NCBI GenBank assembly: GCA_933822405.4
Contig: CAKOGP040002091.1
Coordinates: 647,926-711,925, forward strand
DNA length: 64,000 nucleotides
From: Cylindrotheca closterium
Taxonomy: Eukaryota; Bacillariophyta; Bacillariophyceae; Bacillariales; Bacillariaceae
Direction: 5' to 3'
Below are positions 52,772-63,378 of the stretch, piece after piece. The notes beneath the pieces are model-generated. The model did no database searches, was not told the origin of the DNA, and saw only the letters and a program-made list of their open reading frames with translations. A program made the position numbers and the translations under genes. The number at the start of each line of letters is the position of its first letter. The first letter of the stretch is position 1.

Positions 52772-55545
52772 ATGGTTGTGTCAATTCTACTCCGCACACT
52801 GGCAACGGCGTTACTGTTCGCATCTTCTTTGGCCGACGATCCGAAGATAAATGTAACCAAGCTTGATTGTGGGATGCGAAAGTTGGCTTTGCAGTATGCA
52901 ACGAAAATTAGCCCTGACCCATCACAACTTATTCATGTATTCGAAGCACTTAGATTGAAAGATCTCTGCGGATCTAGCTTCGATGACGCTTCTGAAAGGT
53001 CAATTCAGCGACATCGTCAACTTTTCATTGAAAATGAATTCCAAGGCACATACTGTCGTGATGCTTGCGTTTTTGTATCTCCATCAATGGATCAAAAGGT
53101 ATTTCAAGATGGCTCAATGCAGCACCCTTGGACGTCAATCCATGATGCTTTATCACATGTTCGATCCTTGCGAGTGGAGTCACCAGCACTTGTCCTCCGA
53201 GAAGGCGAACATTCGTTGAGCGCAAAGACGGTCGAATTGGGAAATCAAGATAGTGGTTTGAAGATCATCGGATTTCCTGGAGAATCAGTTTGGATTAGTG
53301 GTGGAGTTGGCATCGATGCTGCTTTTGAAGACCTATCAGACGGCGTGTTTGTTGCGGACTTAAAAAGCACCTTGGATTCTTTCGACAAGATGCCTTCCAT
53401 TGTTTCTCTTTTCACTACCAGCCGAAGATATACTCGGGCGAGATATCCAAACTCGGACCCTGAAGTGGACCAATGGGGCTATGCTTCGAGGCACAGATTA
53501 GATTATTCCATCTCAGCAGAACATGTGGTGGAATGGCACCGACCAGAGCGAACAACACCTCCAAAGGTAACACTTGTTGACCTATCCAAGAACCCCCCAC
53601 CCGGCGTTCCTATCAAGAACAATTCGGCACAAGAAGGCTACAATTGGTACACAAGTGGTCATGGGGGCTCATGTAGTGAGGTTTGGGGCCCAGACGCTAA
53701 TTCTTATTGGTGTTCCGAATCCTGTCAAGGAGGCTGGGCCGAGGTGGACGCTGAAAGTGCCGCAGCGGGATCTCAACAAATCCCGAATGGATTAACATAC
53801 AATACTACCTCTATTCTAAAGCGCTTCCAGAATGTTTCAATCGCTGGTGGTATCATTCATGCCTGGCATTCGCAGTCATGGGCGATGCACATGTTTCGAA
53901 TTATCAATCAGACTTCAAAAGGAGAGTTGAAATTTGAGAAAGGAGGAGGTCGCCAAGGTGGCCGCAACTGGTGTAGATGTGATCAGTGCACATATGCTGC
54001 TCACTGGTGTGGGCAGCACCAGAAACCTCCATGGAATGATACTCGGATGATTAGTGGCACTTTTATGATTGAAAACCTTCTGTCCGAACTTGATTCCCCC
54101 GGAGAATACTTCTTTGACAATCAGGAGAGGCTGTTGTATGTGAAGCCGAACGCCACCGTCGACTTGACTGATTTTAGACTGGGGATGCTAGAGGCTTTTA
54201 TTGATATCCGCAACACGCATGACATTCTCATTGAGAATATTGGTTTCCGAGATATGGTTCCGACGTACATGGAGGAATGGTCACCTCCTAGTGGAGGCGA
54301 CTGGTCTTTGCATCGGGGTGGCGCTGTTTTCATACAAAATGTTTCAAGCATTGGAATCCACAACTGCACGTTCCGGAGGTTGGATGGAAACGCCATCTTT
54401 TTGTCACGAAGGACTCGCAATGTGACTATTGGAGGAAATAGGTTTGAATGGCTTGGAGAGAATGCAATTGCAACATGGGGTGATACTGATACATTTGATG
54501 CCACTGCTGAAAACTTCCCGATGTATACAGCAATTGAAAGGAATATTTTTCGCGAGCTAGGCATCTTCCAGAAGCAGTCATCCGCCGTCGGACATTGCAA
54601 AGCAGCATTTACCACCATCCGAGAGAACATCATGTTCAATACGCCCAGAGCAGCAATCAATTTTAATGATATGGTTGGAGGAGGCGAGATTGTTGAGAGC
54701 AATGTACGTGTCATCCATCGTAATCTCGAAGTGATATCTATTATTGTTGTCTAACCCCACCCAACTTCTATTGCAGCTCATTTTCAATTCGTGCAGGGAG
54801 AGCGGAGACCATGGTCGTAAGTTATCCAAGTACAGTGTGCTTTGCTGCAACTCAATTCTCTAACACCCCTTTTGCTATCAATACATGGGATCGCCAGCCG
54901 TTTCTAACAACTCTTCGAGACGGAGTCACCCCAAGCTTTGATCCTGCCCCTCGCACCATTCGCAATAACTTTATTTTTGCAAACTATGGGGCGTCACAAG
55001 GTGTCGACAATGACGATGGATCATCATGGCACCATATCCACAATAATGTGTGGTACGCGTCCCAAGGCTTCAAAATGGACTATGGTGGCCATGATTCTGT
55101 CTATGAGGACAATCTTGTTCTCTCCTATCCGTACGATGCCCAGGATTGCTTCGATTTCGCTAACTTTATACAGGGCCATGGGCATATTGCGCGGAGGAAT
55201 AGGTGTCTCGTCGGTCTTGGACACAAAATGGACAGTGGTTGCGGAGATCCTTCTTGTGCGGTGCCTTTTCCGGAAACAAAGGATACAAATGAACTGATTG
55301 GGACCTTTTACAGCTCATGTGGTGACAAAACCCTACAATTGGAGTCGAATAAATATTACACACCAGATGGCAAGGCTACGATTCGATTCGAGGATGCATT
55401 ATTTTCATTACAGGAGGTGCAAGAGAAATGCGGGCTAGAAAAGGGTTCAACTAGTCAGAAGCTACCTGACGAAGAAACGATGATTGAGTGGGCTTCACAG
55501 GTTTTGGGCATGAGCAGCATCGGGTCCATACAAGCAGAAGAATAA
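52772..55545 (+). CDS. Secreted right-handed parallel beta-helix protein (one splice site defective)
   Basis: Signal peptide at 1-21 (A-L-L-F-A-S-S-L-A), then a long parallel beta-helix/pectate-lyase-like fold with repeated N-x-(I/V)-x-x-N-x-F turns; residues about 440-880 carry I-L-I-E-N-I-G-F, I-H-N-C-T-F and V-T-I-G-G-N-R-F. Exons 52772-54703, 54777-54816 and 54875-55545 would give 880 aa. The family block S-G-D-H-G-P-I-N-T-W-D is restored only by an intron 54817-54874, whose 3' end reads CCCCTTTTG rather than ending in AG. So either a base is missing in the assembly, a TG acceptor is used, or this allele is broken. Family members process or bind polysaccharides; the substrate is unknown. 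Confidence 0.78.
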
Positions 55546-55608
55546 AGCGACATTGGCGACATGTCTCTTCTTAGATGCATTGTACAATACTGTACAAGAA
55601 TGTGTGCA

Positions 55609-56145
55609 CTACAGATATCCACCAGCAGCTGCCAGACTCACGAAAGCGAAATAAATCGCCTTATTCGTGTCATCTTTCAGTACACTTGGATTTTTCTTAT
55701 AAAAATCAACTCGCTTTTTTTCGATCAGGCCTTCTTTCTCCATCTCGATCACAGCTCTCTCAGGGTTTGAAAACAGAATCTCGACGGCTTTCAATTCGTG
55801 CAAGTTTGCTTTCAGCCCATTGACAATCTCGATTGGCGTCGAGCTTGCTTTCAATTCCTGCACGGCTTCCTTCGGCATTTGCGACAACAATACAGCAGTT
55901 TCGGCATCTATTTTCGCTTCCTCCAAAAGAATAGCGATATGAAGAGCATCTTCTGCACTTATTGGAGCAGCAGATTGCAACTCCCTGGCAAGGCTTTCAT
56001 ACTTTGCATCGACGGTTCCATCAACGCCTATTGACGCTTCCTGAAGATTGTCTTCGACTTTCGCACCGTCATTCCTGTTCAACATTCCGAACTGACCGTT
56101 TACATTGCAGAGAAAGAGGGCGAGACAAAAGGTTACAAGCTTCAT
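55609..56145 (-). CDS. Small secreted or ER hypothetical protein
   Basis: Single exon, 178 aa from ATG 56145, chosen because a textbook signal peptide follows (K-L-V-T-F-C-L-A-L-F-L-C, cleaved near N-G-Q-F); the frame is open further upstream but without signal character. The mature part is helical and acidic with Glu/Ala/Leu-rich stretches (L-H-I-A-I-L-L-E-E-A-K). It ends with a hydrophobic C-terminal segment (Y-F-A-F-V-S-L-A-A-A-G-G-Y-L) that could be a membrane tail. Unknown family. It is convergent with the beta-helix gene. Confidence 0.65.
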   Translation of the reverse strand: MKLVTFCLALFLCNVNGQFGMLNRNDGAKVEDNLQEASIGVDGTVDAKYESLARELQSAAPISAEDALHIAILLEEAKIDAETAVLLSQMPKEAVQELKASSTPIEIVNGLKANLHELKAVEILFSNPERAVIEMEKEGLIEKKRVDFYKKNPSVLKDDTNKAIYFAFVSLAAAGGYL

Positions 56146-56426
56146 GGTTCTTGGACGGGTGGCATGGACTATGATTTCTTCTTTCGTGTCATCAAAATGT
56201 GATGACTGACGTTCAGTGTTCGGACGGCGCCCAGACAGAGGAGCTACTGTAGTCCGTGCAACTGACAACGACACTCACTCACAACTTCCACACACCGACG
56301 AAACCCTCACTGATCACCACTTCGTTATACTGTAGTATCTCGGTCTCCATTTCCAAAACCAACAACCACGTAATGTAATAACGTGCATTATAATAACAAT
56401 TTGCTGCCTACGCTGCAATACTAGTC
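56146..56426. other. Intergenic, no gene recognised
   Basis: About 280 bp between two minus-strand genes, likely holding the promoter of the small secreted protein. TACTGTA motifs lie at 56245-56251 and 56328-56334. Confidence 0.4.
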
Positions 56427-58094
56427 CTATCCAACTAGACGATGTGCCATGTAGGTGACCCCGTACAAATGTACAAATTCATCATCTTCCGTTCCAGATT
56501 GAACAGCAATTTGAGTGGAGCCTTCGTTGAGTTTCAAAGCAGAACCAAAGTAGGCAGCGTTGTCCTGGAGAGGCGCTCCACCGAGTGTTTCCCAGTTACC
56601 ATCATCTGCACCCGCTGGAAACCTATACCAGTCCACGACACCAGTCAAGCCAGGTGTTACGCTTCCGACCACCATGGTGCGGCCATCTGTGCTGAGCGCG
56701 ATCGAAGTAATGTTGTTATTGCCATTTGCCGTGATCTCTTGGCCTAAGGTTCGGCCACTGTAGGTGAATGCTTGGGCACTTTTTTCACTTGATACTGCAT
56801 ATCCTCCGTTAGATATCGCAAGATCAACCTTGCTTGAGGGGATGGTGGTAGTGCGATCTGCTTTGAGCCATTCAAAAGTATTGTTGCCTAGTGCCTCGGA
56901 TCGGTAACCATTCAAAGTTGTATTGCCATCGTTTTCTGCTGCAATCATCAATCCAGAACCATCTGGTGACACACCGAACCAATTCATACCAAAGATCTTG
57001 ATCAATGGGTCACCGTGAACCAACCAGGAAGTTCCGTCAAATTTGTAGGTTGTGATAATTCCTTCGCCCACCTTCTGGCTGAATTGTGTGATTGATCCTT
57101 GCCCATAAGTTCCAACGCACAGGAGCGAAAAGTCACCGCTCAAACTAATGTCATCACCTCCCAAAAAGGGAGCATTTTCAGTGTCGATCCAATCCCTCAT
57201 TACTTCATCATACTCTTCGAATACGAGTCGCTTAGTTCTTGGATTGACGTAGGCCAATCGTTTGCCATCCCCCGACACTTCAACACGCCCTTGAGAACGA
57301 AATTGCTGTCCGATTGGTTGCCACCTTGGGTTTGCATTTGGGTCGAGACGGTAGACTTGATTCACTCCCAAGTCATCTTCAAGGACCGCAACAAAGCCAT
57401 CCTGCGACAGGTAAACAAGCTTTCCAAACACGACACTTTGCTTGTCGAATTCCGTTTCAATGCTGCCATCTCCCCAACCAGTAACAATAGTGATCGTAAC
57501 TACGACAATGCATGCAATAATTAAGAGTGAAATGGCAGCGCATTTGGCGATTTGTACCTTTCGTTGCTTTGCGGTAACTGGTTTTGCCTGCTTTTCCTGT
57601 TCCATCCTCCGCGCTGAAATATTTTCGAATGCCGTATTGCTATTTGCCAATCCAGGACGTGCTGCAGCCGGAGCCGGAGCCGACGTAGTACTCTTATCGT
57701 CTACCCTCGAGCTCTTTTTTTCACTCCAAGGATGTTTCACCGATCCATGAACTCTTCCTTCGCTGCCTCTTCTTGCCTTTGCCTCACCCCCATCATCGGG
57801 AGTTTTACCGAAACTGACTTTACTCCCAGCATCGCCACCACCAGTTGTCACAGAGCCAGTTCCATCCACCCTGCTTGGCCCATCATTCTTCTTCGCCCAG
57901 GGAGCGGGAGTAGGAGCAGCCTTTGGTTTGTTATCGATCCCAGTCAAGTCTCTATTTTGTTTAAACGACTTGTTCGCGTTGCTGACTTTTCCCTTTTCAA
58001 AGGCTGCCACACGGTTTGACATGGGTGTGTCCTTCTTAGCGGCACCGCCTTTTTCAAAGGCTGCCATTCTGTCTGCCAACGCTGACGACACCAT
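56427..58094 (-). CDS. Type II membrane protein with beta-propeller-like ectodomain
   Basis: Single exon, 555 aa from ATG 58094; the frame is open further upstream but has no ATG there. The cytoplasmic N-terminus (about 1-180) is disordered and contains a duplicated M-A-A-F-E-K-G / V-A-A-F-E-K-G motif (about 10-16 and 28-34). A single membrane helix lies at about 190-213 (I-S-L-L-I-I-A-C-I-V-V-V-T-I). The extracellular part has repeating beta segments with S-x-D-G-x-x-(L/M) turns (V-S-G-D-G-K-R-L, V-S-P-D-G-S-G-L-M, L-S-T-D-G-R-T-M) typical of WD/kelch-like propellers. I recognise the layout from diatom proteins but no named function. Confidence 0.72.
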   Translation of the reverse strand: MVSSALADRMAAFEKGGAAKKDTPMSNRVAAFEKGKVSNANKSFKQNRDLTGIDNKPKAAPTPAPWAKKNDGPSRVDGTGSVTTGGGDAGSKVSFGKTPDDGGEAKARRGSEGRVHGSVKHPWSEKKSSRVDDKSTTSAPAPAAARPGLANSNTAFENISARRMEQEKQAKPVTAKQRKVQIAKCAAISLLIIACIVVVTITIVTGWGDGSIETEFDKQSVVFGKLVYLSQDGFVAVLEDDLGVNQVYRLDPNANPRWQPIGQQFRSQGRVEVSGDGKRLAYVNPRTKRLVFEEYDEVMRDWIDTENAPFLGGDDISLSGDFSLLCVGTYGQGSITQFSQKVGEGIITTYKFDGTSWLVHGDPLIKIFGMNWFGVSPDGSGLMIAAENDGNTTLNGYRSEALGNNTFEWLKADRTTTIPSSKVDLAISNGGYAVSSEKSAQAFTYSGRTLGQEITANGNNNITSIALSTDGRTMVVGSVTPGLTGVVDWYRFPAGADDGNWETLGGAPLQDNAAYFGSALKLNEGSTQIAVQSGTEDDEFVHLYGVTYMAHRLVG

Positions 58095-58435
58095 ATTGGA
58101 TCTTGATTTTCTTGTGTGGCCTTGTGTCGAAGACTGTTTGGAAAGAGAGGTGCGATCAAATGAAGCGTTGTAGAAGGATAGCTGACACAAATCAGGTTCC
58201 GATCTTGCGTATCATAATGACTGTCGGTTGGAGCTTGCTTGCGCGTCGTCGAGGCGCACGGCGGGATGAAAAAAGATGGAAAAAAACAATGGGTGCGAGT
58301 AAAATATACCGGTATATGATGATATATAAGGTTTCTTATTTGTAATTGGTGCATCAAAAGATATACAGTAGCCCGAAACTAGTCTCTCGGCATGCGTGCG
58401 AATAATGCACTAGATTGTGGCAAGAAAAAACGCCA
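58095..58435. other. Intergenic, no gene recognised
   Basis: About 340 bp between two minus-strand genes, including the likely promoter of the propeller-like protein. ATATACCGGTATATGATGATATATAAG near 58305-58330 could act as a TATA-type element. TACAGTA lies at 58364-58370. Confidence 0.4.
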
Positions 58436-60518
58436 TTAGACTGATACTGGATTACGAGAAGACGTCTCCATCATGGAACAGTCATCTACCAGCTGAATGT
58501 GCCGATGGTGACGAGATCGACGGTTTCGAGACCAAACGAGAAAAGACACAGCTCCTCCAAAAACACTTGCCACACAAGCCCCAATGGTCCATGGTGATAC
58601 TTGCAATTTCACATTTCTGGCATTCAGGCCCTCATTGTCTCCGTTGTTATTATTGGGATCTTCATTCACTTGGGGTGGAGCCGGAAGGGGAAGTGGACTC
58701 TTATAGATCAGCTTGAGGACGGTTGGAATCTTTCCAATATATTCATCGTCGGTCATCTTGTCCCGAATGGCCGAGTATCCAGAAAATTCAGCCGTGTCTG
58801 GATCAACTTCCCCTTTCAAGAAAAATACAAGATCTGTCTCTATAGTAGTGCAAGATACTGCTCCGTCGACAGTTGTATTACAGGGAACAGAATCTTGTGA
58901 TATAAAGGGAGAGAAAGGAGCCAGTTAGTCAATCAATGATTTTTCTTCGACTATTCTGATCCAAGCATAGGATATTCATTCATTCGTACCGATAATTGTG
59001 CTCTGTTTGAGCAGGTTTCTGTTACGAGCCTCCATCAAATTACGCCGTCGGAGATCGGGCCGATTGCATCCCAACGCGGCAGCCACTGCAGTTAGAAGTA
59101 AACTCTGTTCCAATTCTGCCAGATAGTCATCTGTCGAATTGCTACTACTCTCGACATGATATCCAACAAAGAGATTAATAAGTGTTGTATTCACATCAGA
59201 AGCGTCGCCAAGACTGAGAATGTCATTGTCCAAGCAATCAAAGGCAACTGTCGGTGTTGTTTGACTTTGACTCGATGGGGCAAAGGTCTCGACCAGAGAG
59301 GGATCAAGGATAGTGGGAATCAAGGTAGGAGCCGCAGATGTAGTGGGTGCTGACGATTCGCTCGGTCGACCTGATGGCATGCCTGACGAAGATGGGCTTT
59401 GTGATAGTGTTGGAAACATAGACACGGATGGTTTTGGCGATGGTGCCATGGACGGCGACAGAGTTGGTGCTTGGGATGTGCTTGGTGGACTTGACGGATT
59501 GGAGGATGCCGAAGGTCTTGGCGATTCCGTCGGAGACGAAGAAATGGAAGGCTTCTGAGATGGTGTCAAGGAAGGTGACAACGTTGGCGCTGGAGACGCA
59601 GTTGGCACAGCAGTTGTAGGGGCTACTGTTGGCGACCGTGTTGAAGTTGGTATTGGTGTCACAGTAGGCTCCATAGATACCTCTCCCGTTGGACTCTGAG
59701 ATGCTCCTGGTAGAAGAGCAGTGGGCTGCGTGGGAAATTCGGTAGGCTCGTCAGTTGGGACGGCTGTGGGAAGAATGAGAGGAGGAGGCTCAGTGTGCAC
59801 GGGGCTGTTGGTGGGCTCATCACTTGGAACTTTAGTTGGAATCGTGGTGGGTCCTGAGGATGATGGCGGGGCCGCTAAAGTAGGTGATGACGTTGGAAGG
59901 ATGAGAGGAGGAGGCTCAGTATGTACAGGACTCGTAGTGGGCTCATCGCTCAGGACTGCAGTCGGAATCGCAGTGGGTCCTGATGATGAGACGACTATAG
60001 TAGGTGATACAGTTGGAATTACGAGCTGAGGAGGCTCAGTATGCACAGGGCTGTTGGTGGGCTCATCGCTTGGGACTGTAGTGGGAATCACAGTGGGTCC
60101 TGATGATGGGACCGCTACAGTAGGTGAAGCAGTTGGAATTACGAATGGAGGAGGCTCCAAATGAACGGGACTTGCAGTTGGTCTTGATGATGTTATCATT
60201 GACATAGAGATCGAGAACGATACCATGTCAAGGAGGCTTTCGTACTGGAGTCTGAAATTTAGCTATAATGGTTAGAAGAGTCGTGAGAATGCTGTCGATA
60301 CTACACCTTTAAACTTACGATTCTTCAAACACAAGGTCCTCTCTGATTCTGTAAATCCTTTGCGGGCGCTGCCGTGCTTCATCCCAAATGCTAGACTTTC
60401 GTCGCCTTAGATTGGTCGATAGCTGTGTATCGACTGTGGTTCTTTGGCCGAATTCGTTCCATCCACAAACATGAACGATTGCAGTGGAAAATAGAATAAA
60501 GGCAAATTTGATTGTCAT
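58436..60518 (-). CDS. Mucin-like type I membrane protein (Pro/Thr/Ser-rich)
   Basis: Three exons: 60319-60518 (ATG 60518), 58990-60251 and 58436-58893; 639 aa. Exon 1 is a signal peptide (F-A-F-I-L-F-S-T-A) plus a basic stretch. Exon 2 is mostly P-T/S-P repeats, with at least three copies of a ~43-residue unit containing S-S-G-P-T-x-I-P-T and E-P-P. Exon 3, entered through CACAAG, completes a small Cys-containing domain (C-N-T-T-V ... C-T-T-I-E-T-D-L-V-F-F-L) and one membrane helix (W-T-I-G-A-C-V-A-S-V-F) with a basic tail. This fits a surface-anchored, possibly glycosylated wall or adhesion protein. The membrane-proximal domain resembles that of the partial gene at 63379. Confidence 0.82.
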
Positions 60519-60900
60519 TTTCCAAGCTTGTCAAAACTCATCAATCCTTCTGATGGAAAGAAGAATAAGCTGATGATTGGAGAGGTTTCGCAAAGCCTTG
60601 GCAATCTTTTCATTTCAGTCGTCGCATGAATGAATTTTGCGATACTCATCGAACTGCTTGTTGTTTGGAGACATGGCTGAAACTGCTCTCAATGCCGTTG
60701 AGCGGCAAAATGACATCTTCTCCGACAATAATCCTCGTTGATGATTTTGAAATTTGAAATCATCCAGTTCAAGTCACGAATAAGTTCTTTCCCGCGAAAA
60801 GGCTTTTCTTAGGCCCCAAATAAGCGATTGATTCCGAGAGGTGAGACTAGATTGAAGATGTGGTATCAACCATGCATCATTGATAGCCATACCGTTCACA
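60519..60900. promoter_or_regulatory. Divergent promoter region
   Basis: About 380 bp between the divergent mucin-like and LRR genes. It is AT-balanced with no repeats. Function is inferred from position. Confidence 0.3.
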
Positions 60901-62208
60901 ATGTCAACTAGAACCATTCAAACCTCCGCCTATGGTGGCATGAATCGTAAGCTTCGTTTCAATGGGAAAATGAAGTCGCGAGAAATCATCGAGTGGTTAC
61001 GGGAAGCCAAACAAGAACGATACTATACGATTCTCAAATTTGACGAAGTGATATTGAATTCCGCCATCATTGCCGAAGTCCTGGACCTACTACGAATAAG
61101 TTCTCGACACGGGAGAGTATGGGAACGAGTAAGCTTGGAGTTCTGCGAAGGCCCAGTTGACCTTGTCGTGTCGTCGCTGGTTCTGATGGATTGTGTTAGG
61201 CACCTTTTTCTGGCATCTGACAAGATACAAGACGATTTGATGGATCGCCTCTCAACCGCCTTGAGAATCAGCACCAGCTTAAAGTCGCTTTGGCTATTGA
61301 TTCCAATGACAGAAGTCTCTGCTACACACCTTGGAAGTGCCATGAAATATAACCGTAGCATTGACAAATTGAGCTTGAGTGGAAGCAATTGGGAGAATAG
61401 TGATGATAGTGACAGTGACAGTGACGACGATACAAACGATGGAAGCAAAAGTCTCAGGCCCAAACTATTTGGGAAACAAAATGCTGGAAATTCCCCTGTG
61501 GAAAATCAAATGTCTCCAAGAGATGCAGCAATGTCGCTTGCTCTCGGATTGAAGTATAACGACGGCATCCAAAGTTTGGACATTAGCTGTTGCGATTTAC
61601 CAGACGAAGCCATGGCACCAATCATTGACGGACTAGTTGGACACCCTTATCTTGAAGCATTGAATATTTCCAGGAACCGGTGCAGAATACAGTCCGTAGA
61701 GGCGCTTGGGAGGGTTGTCGAGGATGATGATTGCCTTATCCGATCACTGGACTTGAGAGAGCAGTCCCCACACGATGCACTGGAAATCTCGCCTCTTTCC
61801 TTCGCCTTACGACAAAATCGTTCTTTAGAGGCGCTGCGAATCAGTCACAACGAGCTGGTGGACTCACAAGTGCTCGAATTGGTGGACTCCTTCCGCGGAA
61901 ACGCATCTATCAAGGAACTGGATCTTGAGCATAATAATATTACGGAAAAAGGTATCCCCGACTTGACAAAGTACATCAAGGAATTACCTTCCCTCACAAA
62001 GCTTTTGTTGGGAGGCAATGCAATTGGAGAAGAGGGATTCAATTTCCTCGAAAGCTTGGAGGATGACGATGACAGTATCTGCACCATTACAGAAGAAGAC
62101 TTGAGACCGGCGAAACCACGAAGCACAAAGACGGCCAAAACATCGAAGAGTACTGCTGCAGCCGCAGTTTCCAACAACGTATCCTTCCTCACGGGCATTG
62201 CTGAATAG
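60901..62208 (+). CDS. LRR (ribonuclease-inhibitor type) protein
   Basis: Single exon, 435 aa from ATG 60901; a TTG seven codons upstream is rejected. After a basic N-terminus it has irregular RNI-type repeats (L-D-I-S-C-C-D-L-P-D-E-A-M, L-N-I-S-R-N, L-R-I-S-H-N-E-L, L-D-L-E-H-N-N-I), interrupted by an acidic Ser/Asp insert (about 165-180, S-D-D-S-D-S-D-S-D-D-D). The C-terminus is acidic, then Lys/Thr/Ala-rich. No signal peptide, so it is probably intracellular. It is similar in build to the gene at 28263-29582. Function unknown. Confidence 0.82.
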   Translation: MSTRTIQTSAYGGMNRKLRFNGKMKSREIIEWLREAKQERYYTILKFDEVILNSAIIAEVLDLLRISSRHGRVWERVSLEFCEGPVDLVVSSLVLMDCVRHLFLASDKIQDDLMDRLSTALRISTSLKSLWLLIPMTEVSATHLGSAMKYNRSIDKLSLSGSNWENSDDSDSDSDDDTNDGSKSLRPKLFGKQNAGNSPVENQMSPRDAAMSLALGLKYNDGIQSLDISCCDLPDEAMAPIIDGLVGHPYLEALNISRNRCRIQSVEALGRVVEDDDCLIRSLDLREQSPHDALEISPLSFALRQNRSLEALRISHNELVDSQVLELVDSFRGNASIKELDLEHNNITEKGIPDLTKYIKELPSLTKLLLGGNAIGEEGFNFLESLEDDDDSICTITEEDLRPAKPRSTKTAKTSKSTAAAAVSNNVSFLTGIAE

Positions 62209-62350
62209 GGGAGTCGGGTCTACATCCAACAACAAACTATAACCTCAGATTATGAGCCTGGCAACATTCAGAGTGAATACGGTATGATTACGGAACTTTG
62301 TGTTCATCATTGTTCTATTTATTTTGGATGGTAAAGATACCGTCGAATAT

Positions 62351-63025
62351 TTATGAGGATTCAACCCCTCCCTTGGTACAGAATTCGGCCAACCACTCCT
62401 TACTTGGGCCAGTTGGTCCATAGAATTGCTTTCCAGTTCCTCGGAAAAGAGTAATCTTCACTTTTTCCTCAGGAGCATCGATGATAGCACCAAGGGCGTC
62501 ATCAAAATCCAGACCACTGACATTTTTTGTGCCGACGATCACCAACTGGTCGCCACTCTTCAATTTCCCACTCTCTTCAGCGGCGCCGCCTTCTTTCAGT
62601 GATTGCACAAAGATTCCTCCGAATTCCGCATCGTTCTCCTCAAAAATAATTCCCATAGGCTTTGTCAATTCAACAGATACGTAGTTGCTTGCGTCCATGG
62701 AGTCGAGGAAATCTGAAAATACAAATATAATAGAAATGAGAATCCAATCAGTATTTCAGAGCCAATTGCGGCATATAATGCCAAGGAACTTACCAGATGG
62801 GGTAGCGGCATCAACTTCCTGTTCTTGGGCAACTACACTCCATCCCATCCATCTGTCAATTGGCGTCTCACGTTCTGAGTCAATTTCCGAGGGTGGCGCC
62901 GAAAAAGCATCTTTGACACCATCAAAGAGTCCATTGAGGGAGGTGGACGGTCTAACGTTGTTGGGTTGCACAGAGAATCCAGAAACTGTGGCAGTGGTCA
63001 ATAGGACGATTGTGGAAGTCTTCAT
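62351..63025 (-). CDS. PDZ-domain protein, probable plastid or secretory targeting
   Basis: Exons 62794-63025 (ATG 63025) and 62351-62712, phase 1; 197 aa. The N-terminus is a hydrophobic signal (S-T-I-V-L-L-T-T-A-T-V) followed by S-G-F-S-V-Q-P; the Phe after a small residue is the diatom bipartite plastid motif, so a plastid is likelier than secretion. Residues about 85-165 form one PDZ-like domain: P-M-G-I-I-F-E-E at the carboxylate-binding strand, then G-I-F-V-Q-S-L-K-E-G-G-A-A and G-D-Q-L-V-I-V-G. It would bind C-terminal tails of partner proteins. No protease domain is attached. Confidence 0.82.
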
Positions 63026-63378
63026 TTTTAATGGTATGTACAAACTCGATTTATGACAAATGGTATGCAAAGTCCTTTGTCTATTGTTTACGACAAGGTC
63101 GAGAGGAGCTGCGTAAGATTTTCTACGTGTTTGGTTTCGAATGAGCAATGTGACCGCTGACGTGTGTACCGTGTGCATGATGTACGGTGACGGCAAATCG
63201 CGGGATTGATTCAGCTCACGAATGAGGGATTGAAGTCTTACGGTACAACTCCATGGCCGCCTTCATGCAAAATATAACTGGGTCTGAAGAGGAACCTTCT
63301 CAATACGACCGTTGTCAGTTGGAACCATATTGTTCTGTCACAAAGTCGACATATTAAATATTTAGGGTGTTTCCATAT
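63026..63378. other. Intergenic, no gene recognised
   Basis: About 350 bp between the PDZ gene start and the partial mucin-like gene's stop. No motifs stand out. Confidence 0.4.

Noticed and set aside
59313..60029. Plus-strand Gly/Val/Asp-rich frames over the mucin-like gene
   Set aside because: Shadows of the P-T repeats. The minus-strand model has a signal peptide, consistent splice phases and a membrane helix.
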